In this document: piece by piece, positions 34,443 to 43,436 of the stretch
Layout: each line of letters opens with the position of its first letter
Numbering within the stretch: position 1 is the stretch's first letter
NCBI RefSeq assembly: GCF_041929345.1
Contig: NZ_JBHFNQ010000065.1
Location: 1 to 64,000 of the forward strand
Origin: Floridanema aerugineum
Lineage (GTDB): Bacteria > Cyanobacteriota > Cyanobacteriia > Cyanobacteriales > Aerosakkonemataceae
Direction: 5' to 3'
DNA length: 64,000 nt
Notes under the pieces: model-generated
The model's database searches: none
What the model was told of the DNA's origin: nothing
What the model saw: only the letters and a program-made list of their open reading frames with translations
Translations under genes and position numbers: made by a program

Positions 34443-36749
34443 ATGGCAATCAAATTTATGAGTAATAACTTAGTTCGTGAAGTAACCAAATTAACAGATA
34501 TAAGGGAAATAGCAGAGATTACAATGAAGGTTTTCTTGCAAATCTGCTGGAAAGCAACTCTAAGTTATGGAGATGAATTAAGCCTTCATATTGGAGCGAA
34601 AATTCCTTATTCACAAAAATCGATGGCTGGGAAAGAAAAAGGTGAGTGGATAGTAGGTACGAGAGGAAATCCTTGGAAACTTAAATCAGGAGGGGAAACG
34701 ATCGCTACTTCTAATGAAGATGCGGAAATTATTAGAGACAAAATTAAAGCGATCGAAAATAATCACATTAGTTGGTTTGTTCCCACTCCAGAATTAGGTT
34801 TTAATATGGGTTTTTCTAATGGTTATGAATTGATACTTATCCCAGAAATTGAAGATGATTCTGATTTACCATATTGGGAAATGTTTACTCCCGAAGCTAT
34901 GGTTCTCAAAGTTGGGCCAAATGCTATGTGGTCTTATACTTCAGTGTTCCATACAAGTGTAAGCAGTTCAATTGTCGGAAGCTATGCAGTAGTAGAAGCT
35001 AAATCTAAATCTCGCTCACAAAATCCAACACTAATGAATAAATATTTTTTGATCGAACAGATAAAGAAAAGAGAAGTTTTTGAAAAAGCGTATACCTATG
35101 CTATATATTACCGAATTAAGGAAGATTCATACTGCAATTTTATTGAGATAGCTTACTACAGAGAGAATAAAGAAAGATTGTTTAGAGAGGTTGAATTAGT
35201 TCTTGATAATCCAAATTTATATGAACCATGCACGGCATTTTCTTTCTATATGCCAAAATCAGATATGTTCTTCAGGAGGATGATATACACTCCATTCAAA
35301 GATTTAGTAATTAAATTTATGTTTGTCTCTGTTTTAGCTGAATTATTAGATTTTACCTTTGTTAAAAATTGCTTTTCTTCTCGGCTTCATACAAATCCCG
35401 AAAAAGATAATAAAGCAAAAAGATATTTATATAAGCCTTACTATGAGGCGTTTACAGACTTTGTAGCTTGGCAATTAGCACAAGTGGAAAATAGCACTTG
35501 TATGCTGAAAACAGACATATCATCTTTTTATGATTCTATATCTCATGAATATCTTCTATCGGCAATCTCTAAACAATTAAATATAAATAGAGATAATGAT
35601 TTCATGCTTTTGTTTGAAAAAACTTTGAAATTTACAACTTTCTATTATTCAATTATTGATGGGAAATTATGTGAAACATATAATAGAAAAGGTATTCCAG
35701 TAGGAAATTCAGCAGAGGGATTTATAGCAAATATATTCCTCAATGAAGTTGATGAAGCATTATTCAACTTGGGCATAAACTTTGGCAGGTATGTAGATGA
35801 TTTTCGCATTTTTACAAACAATAAAAATGAAGCATTAATAAGTTTACGATTCCTGCAAGAATTACTTTTTCAGATAGGAGTGAATTTGAATTCTTCAAAA
35901 ACTACAATTATAGAAGCTCAAGAAAAAATTATTGAATTTATTGAACATTCAAAGAAAGATGGAGTTTATGCAATGGCTATTGAAGAACAGGAAGAGGAGC
36001 AAACCAGGCAAGAAAAGAAGCTAGATAAAACCTCCCTAATTAAAGAAATTGATTCGGAAAAAGCAAGTCAACAATATCAAAAATCTTCTTTTTCAGATGG
36101 TCAAGCATTATTTAACACAATAGAAGATATTAATAATGAACATAAAGCAGAACAATTTTGTAAATTTATGAATGAAATCAACCCGGGTAAGAATCTGGAA
36201 GTTAACATATTTATTAATCAAATGGAATGGCTGTATCAGTTGTCTAAAAAATACCCAAAAGGTAAGTATTACTCCTGGTTATTTGTAAAATTCCTGTCTC
36301 TAAGCTACAGCAATGATGTCCAAATGATTAGCCTTAAATATCTTTTTAAAGTTTTTGATGATGAACTTGTTAATAATTTTATCAAGACTAGAATTATCCA
36401 TCATCTCGTTAAGCCGCGAAAGGGAGCATTAACATACATAGAAAGAATATCAACAAGAAAAATCCTCAAGGAAAGAATTATTGAACATATAACTAAGTTG
36501 ATGAAAATCAGTTGTATAGCATTGCAATTAAACTGTATATATGCTTACTATTTGCTTTTCAAAGATCATCGACAGTTACAAGATTTTGTATCGAAAAGTT
36601 TAAAACGTCCAATACCTGAACCGATCCAACAGGCTGTTTATCAGATTGGAGCTTTATGTTACAAAGGTTCTCCAAGGCTAGTTTCTTTTGAAGAGATTTT
36701 GGAAGAGAGTGAAATAGAAGCTGAATCTGAAGGTTTTCTTTTTCAGTAA
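34443..36749 (+). CDS. Reverse transcriptase of the defence-associated type with an extra N-terminal domain
   Basis: A 768-residue protein. Residues 1-160 form a domain (LTDIREIAEITMKVFLQ, then DLPYWEMFTPEAM and KVGPNAMWSYT) that I recall as a stand-alone uncharacterised cyanobacterial protein. From about 198 a reverse transcriptase follows: motif A with Asp358 (LKTDISSFYDSI), motif B GIPVGNSAEGFIANIFL, motif C YVDD (450-453) and the SSKT block after it. Residues 560-768 are helical, like the helical tails of AbiA/AbiK and other unknown-group RTs. No group II intron maturase or endonuclease domain is present. The gene is markedly A+T-rich, hinting at transfer. Convergent with the NERD-helicase 10 bases away. 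Confidence 0.9.
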   Translation: MAIKFMSNNLVREVTKLTDIREIAEITMKVFLQICWKATLSYGDELSLHIGAKIPYSQKSMAGKEKGEWIVGTRGNPWKLKSGGETIATSNEDAEIIRDKIKAIENNHISWFVPTPELGFNMGFSNGYELILIPEIEDDSDLPYWEMFTPEAMVLKVGPNAMWSYTSVFHTSVSSSIVGSYAVVEAKSKSRSQNPTLMNKYFLIEQIKKREVFEKAYTYAIYYRIKEDSYCNFIEIAYYRENKERLFREVELVLDNPNLYEPCTAFSFYMPKSDMFFRRMIYTPFKDLVIKFMFVSVLAELLDFTFVKNCFSSRLHTNPEKDNKAKRYLYKPYYEAFTDFVAWQLAQVENSTCMLKTDISSFYDSISHEYLLSAISKQLNINRDNDFMLLFEKTLKFTTFYYSIIDGKLCETYNRKGIPVGNSAEGFIANIFLNEVDEALFNLGINFGRYVDDFRIFTNNKNEALISLRFLQELLFQIGVNLNSSKTTIIEAQEKIIEFIEHSKKDGVYAMAIEEQEEEQTRQEKKLDKTSLIKEIDSEKASQQYQKSSFSDGQALFNTIEDINNEHKAEQFCKFMNEINPGKNLEVNIFINQMEWLYQLSKKYPKGKYYSWLFVKFLSLSYSNDVQMISLKYLFKVFDDELVNNFIKTRIIHHLVKPRKGALTYIERISTRKILKERIIEHITKLMKISCIALQLNCIYAYYLLFKDHRQLQDFVSKSLKRPIPEPIQQAVYQIGALCYKGSPRLVSFEEILEESEIEAESEGFLFQ

Positions 36750-36759
36750 AATTGCAATA

Positions 36760-38331
36760 TTAAAAGTCAATTTCTGGATCGGGAGACTCATAAATAATAA
36801 GAAAGCTTCTTGCTCTTGTTATTCCAATATATTTGTCTGCAATGTTCCAATTACTTGGGATAAATTTTTGGGGCTTCTCAAAAAATAATATTATAACATC
36901 ACTTTCTAGCCCCTTATACATCCCAATGTTAGACCAATAAATACTATTTTTATCTTGATGAGGGAATGAATAAGGTTTGAGATCAAAACGATTGATCTGC
37001 GAGTACTTTGAAAGTATAGACTTTGAGGGTGGATACATATCAGTTAATATAACAATCTGAGCAGGAAGTACATTTTCTGTGTCAACTAAATTTGTAATAT
37101 TTTCCTCTAACATACCAAGTATTTCATCTGTCGCTTTATATATCCTATGTACTACATCTCTTCCCTCAATTAATGAACTCTCTATACGATAGTTGCAAGA
37201 TACAAATGGTTCTGCATATTTGAATATCTTGTGAGTGTTGCGACAGTTTTTATCTAAAACAGTTGGGCTTACTTCCAACACAAATTCATTTGCATTTTTT
37301 GAAATGTTTTGATTGCTATCTTGAAAAATATAGATGATACCCTCATTCCTATTGGCAATTAAATTTTTCAATTCGTTAATTTCTTTGCCCTCAAAGTCTT
37401 GTCCTTCATCAACAATGATTGCCGTACAATCAAATTTTAGCTTAGAATCTTTTTCCTGTATTTCTTTATAACTAGATACTACACAGTACCCCAGTTTAAT
37501 TTCATCTTGTAAAGAGACTGCCAGATAAAGAGAAAGGTCTTTAGATTTACATATTACGAGCGTTTTAACCTTATGTTGACATAACCTTTTTGCTTTTTCT
37601 ATGGCTAATTGAGTTTTCCCTGAACCAGCACATCCCAGGATAATGCACTGAGAATGTAGACAAAGATTATTTAAGATACTATATTGCTGTTCTGTTAGTT
37701 GAATAATTTCTTGGTTAGCTTCACCAATATCGTTAGCAATGTATTTTTTAAACTGTGTACTTGGAGATATGAGGTTAATGATTGAATCTTTCCGATCCTT
37801 TCCAAGTTTTGGAAAAGTTCCCTTAGCTTTATAATAATCGAAAACAGAATTAACCCATTTATCAATGTTTTTTAATTGAGGACGTAAAAGCAATATTTCT
37901 TGGGGTGCTTCAGAGGGCAGGTTGTTTACTACTGTATCGATATCAGGAAAAGCTACACATTGCCCAATGCAAAAATCTTTCTTTGAAAATTCATTGTACT
38001 TGCTGAGGAAATCCAAAAATTTGAACTTAATTTCTCTGGCTTGTTGAAATGGAGATATTTTCATCTTATCTTGGTTCTGATACCAAACCTTATTAATAGG
38101 ATCGTAGCTTATTTGACCTCCTTTACCTTCTAATATAAGAATTCCTTTGTCAGGATGAATAATGATAAAGTCAGCTTCCCTATCTTGAACAATATACTTG
38201 ATATGCTGCCACCAGGCTCCATGAAAAACAATGTAATCATCACTCAGGTTTTTTTCAAAAATTTGGAACAGAGTCCTTTCTGCTTTACTTCTCGTTGCTC
38301 GATCTAGATTTTTAGGAATCATTCTTGCCAT
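36760..38331 (-). CDS. NERD nuclease-SF1 helicase protein
   Basis: A 523-residue fusion. Residues 25-130 are a NERD nuclease-related domain, with DFIIIHPDKGILILEGKGG containing the catalytic E68-x-K70. Residues 210-520 are a compact UvrD/Rep-type ATPase: Walker A GCAGSGKTQ (Lys239), Walker B AIIVDEGQDFEG, and the C-terminal motifs GMYKGLESDVIILF and YIGITRARS. It is A+T-rich like the neighbouring reverse transcriptase gene. NERD-helicase proteins often sit in defence islands. MARM and MIPKN are both possible starts, three codons apart. Confidence 0.88.
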   Translation of the reverse strand: MARMIPKNLDRATRSKAERTLFQIFEKNLSDDYIVFHGAWWQHIKYIVQDREADFIIIHPDKGILILEGKGGQISYDPINKVWYQNQDKMKISPFQQAREIKFKFLDFLSKYNEFSKKDFCIGQCVAFPDIDTVVNNLPSEAPQEILLLRPQLKNIDKWVNSVFDYYKAKGTFPKLGKDRKDSIINLISPSTQFKKYIANDIGEANQEIIQLTEQQYSILNNLCLHSQCIILGCAGSGKTQLAIEKAKRLCQHKVKTLVICKSKDLSLYLAVSLQDEIKLGYCVVSSYKEIQEKDSKLKFDCTAIIVDEGQDFEGKEINELKNLIANRNEGIIYIFQDSNQNISKNANEFVLEVSPTVLDKNCRNTHKIFKYAEPFVSCNYRIESSLIEGRDVVHRIYKATDEILGMLEENITNLVDTENVLPAQIVILTDMYPPSKSILSKYSQINRFDLKPYSFPHQDKNSIYWSNIGMYKGLESDVIILFFEKPQKFIPSNWNIADKYIGITRARSFLIIYESPDPEIDF

Positions 38332-38840
38332 AACTTCTTCACTCCTTAATTTTCAGATGGGTCTTACTTTGTAAGTAATTCTAATGTTGAACTATCTATT
38401 GTGTGATAACTATGCTACAGCCAAGATTCAGGGTTACTAAAATGGGTCGCGCCACAGTAATTTACTATTAATTCAACCCTTATAGATAACTTTAAGGGCT
38501 AAGTATGTATGATATTGGAAATAAAGTATAAATTTTTATATAGATATAAAGTACTGCAAAAAGCTTTTGGATGTCAAGTAGCCTTGATATGACTACAATC
38601 AGAGACTCTATTTCCATTAACGAGTACAAGAGTATGATAATTAGTGAGTGCCTTACCACAAATTTCTAGTTATTGATTATACTACATTATATTCAAGAAA
38701 GTACAACTTCAGTTCTACATCAAACCTAGCATCATAATTAATTTAGCCGATCGCACAACTCATTAATTATCTCTAAGATTTTGCCCCTCCACCGGAAAAT
38801 CATGCAATCCTAATAGTAGATTTATAAAGAAGGCAGAGTT
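38332..38840. other. Spacer between the helicase and the pyruvate-kinase-like gene
   Basis: A 509-base A+T-rich spacer with no reading frame that I can support. It must hold the promoters of both divergently transcribed genes. I see no strong hairpin and no recognised repeat family. Confidence 0.5.
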
Positions 38841-40361
38841 ATGCAAACTTTAGTTGCATCTCCCACCAATCTGAACAATTGTGATTTATCAGATCCTCAT
38901 CATCTACTAAAAACATTGCAAGATTTGCGTCAAAGCGTTTACCAAGAAGGACAGGAACTTTTTCAACGCTGGCGACCTTTAATCAAGAGAAAATCTTTCT
39001 TATTAAGTGCTTTGAATTTAGCTTATTATTTAGCACTCCGTCATCATGATTTACGACCAATTCAAACCGCACTTGTACCTTGGGGATTATCATCTTTAGG
39101 TCGCAGTGAATCGAGAGTTTTACCCAATTTAGATGCCGTAATTACAACTTTAGGGGAACTAGTTAATGCTGACCCTAATAGTTTACCAGGTCGTCGTCCT
39201 TTGCGGGCTTTTTTCCGGGGCGATCGCCTCTTAAAAAAAGAAGTAGAAGCAGTTTTTGGTAAAGCTTCTGCCGATCGCCAAGTCAGAATCATGGTAACAT
39301 TACCCAATCAAGCAGCAACAGATTTTTCCCTAGTTTTAAAACTAGTAGAATGTGGTTCTGATTGCTTCCGAATAAACTGCGCCCATGACAATCCAGAAGT
39401 TTGGGAAGCTATCATTAAAAATGTCCGACTTGCCTCAGAAAAAACCGGAAAAAATTGTAAAGTATTCATGGATTTAGCAGGGCCAAAACCTCGGACTTTA
39501 GAGGTAGTTTCGCCTGATGTAAAAAGTCGGATGGTAGTTGGCGATCGCTTACTTTTAACCCGCAACTCTCCCCAAACAGCAGACCCCACAATTCCCTTCC
39601 GCGCCAGTTGCAGTTTCCCCGAAATCTTAGACCAACTTCACGAAAACGATCCCATTTGGATCGATGATGGTCATATAGGTACAAAAGTAATTTCTCTCAC
39701 TTCCGAAGGCGCACTTTTAGAAGTCACACACACCCGTCTTAAAGGGGAAAAACTCCGCCCAGAAAAAGGATTGAATTTCCCAGAAACAGTAATTAAACTT
39801 TGTCCATTAACTGAAAAAGATTTCCGCGATTTAGATTTTGTCGCCCTTCATGCTGACATAATTGGTTATTCTTTTGTGCAAACACCAGCAGATGTGGCAT
39901 TATTACAATCAGAAATTCAAAAACGCCTAGAAAACTCACCCAGAAAAATCGCCATTGTCGCCAAAGTTGAAACCAAAGAAGCAATTCGTAACCTGCCAGA
40001 AATCATGGTGCAAGCAGCAGGAAAACAACCATTAGCAGTAATGATTGCTAGAGGAGATTTAGCCGTAGAAATTGGTTATCAAAGACTAGCAGAAATGCAA
40101 GAAGAAATACTTTGGTTATGTCAATCTGCCCACATTCCCGTAATTTGGGCAACCCAAGTATTAGAAAATCTCGCCAAAACAGGCATCCCTTCCCGCGCCG
40201 AAATGACTGATGCCGCAATGGGAGAAAGAGCCGAATGTGTCATGTTAAATAAAGGCCCATTTATCAATGAAACAGTAACAATTTTGGATGATGTTTTGCG
40301 CCGAATGGAAGCTCATCAATTGAAAAAAACTCCCCAATTAAGAGCTTTACGTTCTTGGTAG
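38841..40361 (+). CDS. Atypical pyruvate-kinase-family protein
   Basis: A 506-residue protein. The C-terminal two-thirds (from about 145) follow the pyruvate kinase barrel: CFRINCAHDNPEVW, MDLAGPKPRT, the catalytic Lys in IAIVAKVETKEAI, MIARGDLAVEIG with its metal ligands, and WATQVLENLAKTGIPSRAE. The start MVTLPNQAATD differs from the usual ASTKIV-type opening, the allosteric C-terminal domain is missing, and about 145 extra N-terminal residues (largely helical) replace it. Cyanobacteria have normal pyruvate kinases as well; this variant may use another phospho-substrate. Its activity is not known to me. Confidence 0.85.
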   Translation: MQTLVASPTNLNNCDLSDPHHLLKTLQDLRQSVYQEGQELFQRWRPLIKRKSFLLSALNLAYYLALRHHDLRPIQTALVPWGLSSLGRSESRVLPNLDAVITTLGELVNADPNSLPGRRPLRAFFRGDRLLKKEVEAVFGKASADRQVRIMVTLPNQAATDFSLVLKLVECGSDCFRINCAHDNPEVWEAIIKNVRLASEKTGKNCKVFMDLAGPKPRTLEVVSPDVKSRMVVGDRLLLTRNSPQTADPTIPFRASCSFPEILDQLHENDPIWIDDGHIGTKVISLTSEGALLEVTHTRLKGEKLRPEKGLNFPETVIKLCPLTEKDFRDLDFVALHADIIGYSFVQTPADVALLQSEIQKRLENSPRKIAIVAKVETKEAIRNLPEIMVQAAGKQPLAVMIARGDLAVEIGYQRLAEMQEEILWLCQSAHIPVIWATQVLENLAKTGIPSRAEMTDAAMGERAECVMLNKGPFINETVTILDDVLRRMEAHQLKKTPQLRALRSW

Positions 40362-40368
40362 TAAACTG

Positions 40369-40423
40369 TAGGGTGCGTATAGCGCTGCGTGCATGACTAC
40401 GCTAAAGTGCAACGTAACGCACC
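40369..40423. repeat. Small repeat ggtgcgt…acgcacc
   Basis: The spacer after the pyruvate-kinase-like gene contains gtagggtgcgtatagcgctgcgtgc and cgtaacgcacc, an inverted pair around a short interior. It shares the gtagggtgcgt core with the elements at 41146 and 55206. Confidence 0.6.
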
Positions 40424-40525
40424 ATTCCCGCTATCTGAAATGTCGCAGTTCAAATAACCAGCGGAAAAAAGCCAGGAAAAAGGGTTAAAAACTGAATTGG
40501 TGGCAGAAGATTATCAGCAGTAGTT

Positions 40526-41071
40526 TTAGGGAATTTGCACAGGTGCAGAACGTAGGGTATACTGCTTCCCGTCTAATTGATAAACTACAACTGCTTCCAC
40601 TTTCTTGACATTGCCATAACCTTGTTTGTTAGAAAGTTGATAGCGTTGCGGCGCATATTCTAACCCACCAAGAGTTAAATTCTTAGCAGGTAAAGACATT
40701 AAGGGATTCTCAGATCCTAAAGGACGAATCTCAATTTTTTGGAGATTTAGAGCTATTGGCTGCTGAGTTTTGTTTTCTAAAGTAAAACTTAGAGAAGCAA
40801 AACCAATCTGACGATTGGCGGTGGGAGAAATGCCATTAGGAGGTAGATTGGGGTCATCTTGCCAGATCTCAAGAGTTAGGGGACTGACAATAATTTTACT
40901 TACCGGGGGATGTTGATTGCTGCTTTCCATAAACTGCTTTGGTGAGATTTTAGCTGTTGGTGATGGAGTTACTATTGTTTTAGCAACTCCTGGATTTGCC
41001 GCAGAAACTAAAGGGATAAAGTTGCCGCAGCTACTCAACAGAATAGTAATTAAAAATGCGACCTTTACCAT
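40526..41071 (-). CDS. Predicted lipoprotein
   Basis: A 181-residue protein with a lipoprotein signal peptide: MVKVAFLITILLSSC, where ILLSSC fits a lipobox and Cys15 would be the lipidated residue. After a Pro/Thr/Ser-rich spacer (about 25-60) a beta-rich domain follows (SLSFTLENKTQQPIALNLQ, IEIRPLGSENPL). I do not recognise a family. Probably anchored in the outer or plasma membrane facing the periplasm. Confidence 0.75.
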   Translation of the reverse strand: MVKVAFLITILLSSCGNFIPLVSAANPGVAKTIVTPSPTAKISPKQFMESSNQHPPVSKIIVSPLTLEIWQDDPNLPPNGISPTANRQIGFASLSFTLENKTQQPIALNLQKIEIRPLGSENPLMSLPAKNLTLGGLEYAPQRYQLSNKQGYGNVKKVEAVVVYQLDGKQYTLRSAPVQIP

Positions 41072-41098
41072 TGAAATTTTAAGTTGAGTAAAATTTAA

Positions 41099-41254
41099 GG
41101 CTACACCTTATTTAACTCAAGTTGCTAGTTATTAATTTTGAGGCTGTAGGGTGCGTCAGATAGCAGAATTTTGGGTAAGATAGCTAACTTTATCGGTCTG
41201 ACGCACCCTACTCAACCGTAACTAGCAACTTACGTTATTTATGAAGATGTAGCC
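41099..41254. repeat. MITE-like inverted-repeat element
   Basis: Outer arms ggctacaccttattt… (41099) and …atgaagatgtagcc (41254) are imperfectly complementary. Inside are further matching pairs, aagttgctagtta/taactagcaactt, and a perfect 15-bp inner pair, gtagggtgcgtcaga (41146-41160) and tctgacgcaccctac (41197-41211). The inner 15-mer recurs at 55206-55220. The element lies between two minus-strand genes. Confidence 0.75.
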
Positions 41255-41283
41255 TCAGTTAGTAAGGTTCCTAAATCCAGGGA

Positions 41284-43269
41284 TTAACCAACATCAATCA
41301 AGTTAAAGTTGGCTTTAAAGTCATTGTAAGAAAGAGTTCTGTAACCAGTTGATTCACCTGTTCGAGAATTAGGTCCCCAAGGGTTGTACAATGTAACTGT
41401 TCCGGCGCTGGTATTAGCACTCACAATCGTATATTCGTGACCACCAACAATTCCCAGTCCAGGATTGCTAATTGTACCTGCTGAAAGCGCCCAATTATTA
41501 CTCAGGAAACTGGAAATTTGAGACAAACTGAGGAATGCTCCTTTAGGGGTAGCAGTGCCTACTTTTGAATAATTAGCGTAGACACCCCCTTGGGTGACAC
41601 CTGTAATACTGTTCATTACTCGGAAACCCCAACCACCTTCAATGCTGCCATAGTTATTGGCTGTACTGGGACGTTGAGATGTACCCATTTCTGCAAATTG
41701 GGCATAAGCCTTTTCTGCTAGAGCAACCCACAAGCCTCTATTCTGGTTATCGTAAGCGGCGAATTGCGATCCACCAGTGGTTGGCAGATATTGGTTCACT
41801 GTAATGTAGTCAGCAGGTGTGGTTACAGTACCGTCATTCTGACCGTAGAAGCGGACTGTGAATGTACCATCTCCGTTATCAATAAACATATTGTTAATTA
41901 CATTGGATGCCCGTTGGCTGTTATTGGCGAAAGCACCCAAAGCAGCTAGGAAATAACAATCTCCCAAATATCCCTGACGAATATCTGTGACGTTGATTGT
42001 TCCATCTGTACCATAGAGAAGTTGATTTCGACCGGACAATCCCGAAGTATTGGCTAAACCATAACTGATAGTCCTGGCTGGAGTACTGCCATTAGCAGGT
42101 ACAAAAGTAGAAGGTAGGTCATTGCCTAAGAACCATTTGCCAACTAGTTTGTCGAGTTGAGTAGCACTGCTACCAGAATACAAGTTACCCAAACTTTGAC
42201 CTTGATACAAGGCGTTAGCGGTACTACCATTGGCAATCTTGTTTGACAAATTTCGCACTGAATCTATCATTTGGAAGCGACTGGAATTATTTACCAGTGT
42301 CCGAAAATCGGTGAGTTCGTTGGAGTCTACTGATGTAGAATCCGTAGCACTACGGAAGATCAGCATCATGTCACTACGGCTTAACTGACCATCACTGCCA
42401 AGTTGACGCGCCCAGTTGATTATGCCGCTATCTTTGAGGTTTTGGCTATACCAATCTGATACGGTTGTGGTTGGTTTTGCCAGAAAATCCATTGTGTACT
42501 GAGTGGAAACACCATCGTAAGAATTGACTCGCAAGAAGTAAGTGCCTGCATTGAGAATGGTGTTAAACGCTTCGGAAGTGCTGACACTATAAGCGGTTCC
42601 TCCAATTTTGTGTGTACCACCGTTAGCTGAGGAGATGATCTGATTCCCCGACTGATCTAACAAGCGTACATCTGCATCCGCGCTTAAACCAGACAAAATT
42701 ACGTTGAAGTCGCTGCGTGTGGTGAGGCTAAACTTGAAGTAGTCGTTGGTGTCTGAACTGCCAATACTCTCACTGTTGCGGTACCAACCATTCAGGGGAG
42801 CCCAGTTGACGGCAGTTCCCATTGTGTTGCCTGCATCTGTTGTAGCACTATTCCCGGATGTAGCACCATTTCCAGATGTAGTACTAGTCCCAGATGTAGC
42901 ATTATTTCCTAGAGTAGAACCATTAACTGATGAGATACTGTTCCCAGTGATGGGATCGGTGTTGAGTGAAATTGGGTTTGAGTTTCCCTGACTGTTTGTC
43001 TGTATTTGGGTGTTTTCCCCTAGATTGCCATTTCCAGAAACCCCAGATAAAACAAATTGCCCAAAGGAGTTATTAATTGTACTACCATTGCCTGTAGCGA
43101 TCGCATAAGCATTTTGATTTATAGATAAATCATCAGAACCTATACCAGGATTACTTTTTTGTGAATTACGTAATAAATGCATTTCACCTACTGGCACAAT
43201 GCTTGTTTCTCTAGATTGTTCAGTTAAAGAATTCTGTTCATTACATCCTGAATCGAGTGTCAACAACAT
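41284..43269 (-). CDS. Calpain-family cysteine protease with a PPC domain
   Basis: A 661-residue protein. Residues 90-150 are a low-complexity Ser/Gly/Asn/Thr region with short repeats (SGNGATSGNSAT). Residues 155-265 are a pre-peptidase C-terminal-type beta domain (NDYFKFSLTTRSDF, GTYFLRVNSYDG). The protease core starts near 400 and has the calpain triad: Cys438 in YLGDCYFLAALG, His611 in GGHEYTIVS and Asn629 in LYNPWG. The core is compact, without calcium-binding EF hands. No signal peptide is visible, yet the PPC domain suggests export. Its promoter region is shared with the STAND gene transcribed the other way, 168 bases off. Confidence 0.9.
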   Translation of the reverse strand: MLLTLDSGCNEQNSLTEQSRETSIVPVGEMHLLRNSQKSNPGIGSDDLSINQNAYAIATGNGSTINNSFGQFVLSGVSGNGNLGENTQIQTNSQGNSNPISLNTDPITGNSISSVNGSTLGNNATSGTSTTSGNGATSGNSATTDAGNTMGTAVNWAPLNGWYRNSESIGSSDTNDYFKFSLTTRSDFNVILSGLSADADVRLLDQSGNQIISSANGGTHKIGGTAYSVSTSEAFNTILNAGTYFLRVNSYDGVSTQYTMDFLAKPTTTVSDWYSQNLKDSGIINWARQLGSDGQLSRSDMMLIFRSATDSTSVDSNELTDFRTLVNNSSRFQMIDSVRNLSNKIANGSTANALYQGQSLGNLYSGSSATQLDKLVGKWFLGNDLPSTFVPANGSTPARTISYGLANTSGLSGRNQLLYGTDGTINVTDIRQGYLGDCYFLAALGAFANNSQRASNVINNMFIDNGDGTFTVRFYGQNDGTVTTPADYITVNQYLPTTGGSQFAAYDNQNRGLWVALAEKAYAQFAEMGTSQRPSTANNYGSIEGGWGFRVMNSITGVTQGGVYANYSKVGTATPKGAFLSLSQISSFLSNNWALSAGTISNPGLGIVGGHEYTIVSANTSAGTVTLYNPWGPNSRTGESTGYRTLSYNDFKANFNLIDVG

Positions 43270-43436
43270 AGCTTTTATCTATCTCCATGAGCATCAATAC
43301 TGGGAATTTGACTTATCAATCCCTGTTGATTCAGTTATAAACTGAGGAGATAGGCTGTGTCAGTGATAAAAAGTTATAATAAGTTAGGTTATCAAAAATT
43401 TTTGTCTAACCTGGAAGTAAAACTTTAGGAAATTAC

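Noticed and set aside
34443..36749. Group II intron maturase
   Set aside because: No maturase X or endonuclease domain follows the RT core, and no domain V-like RNA hairpin is visible after the gene.
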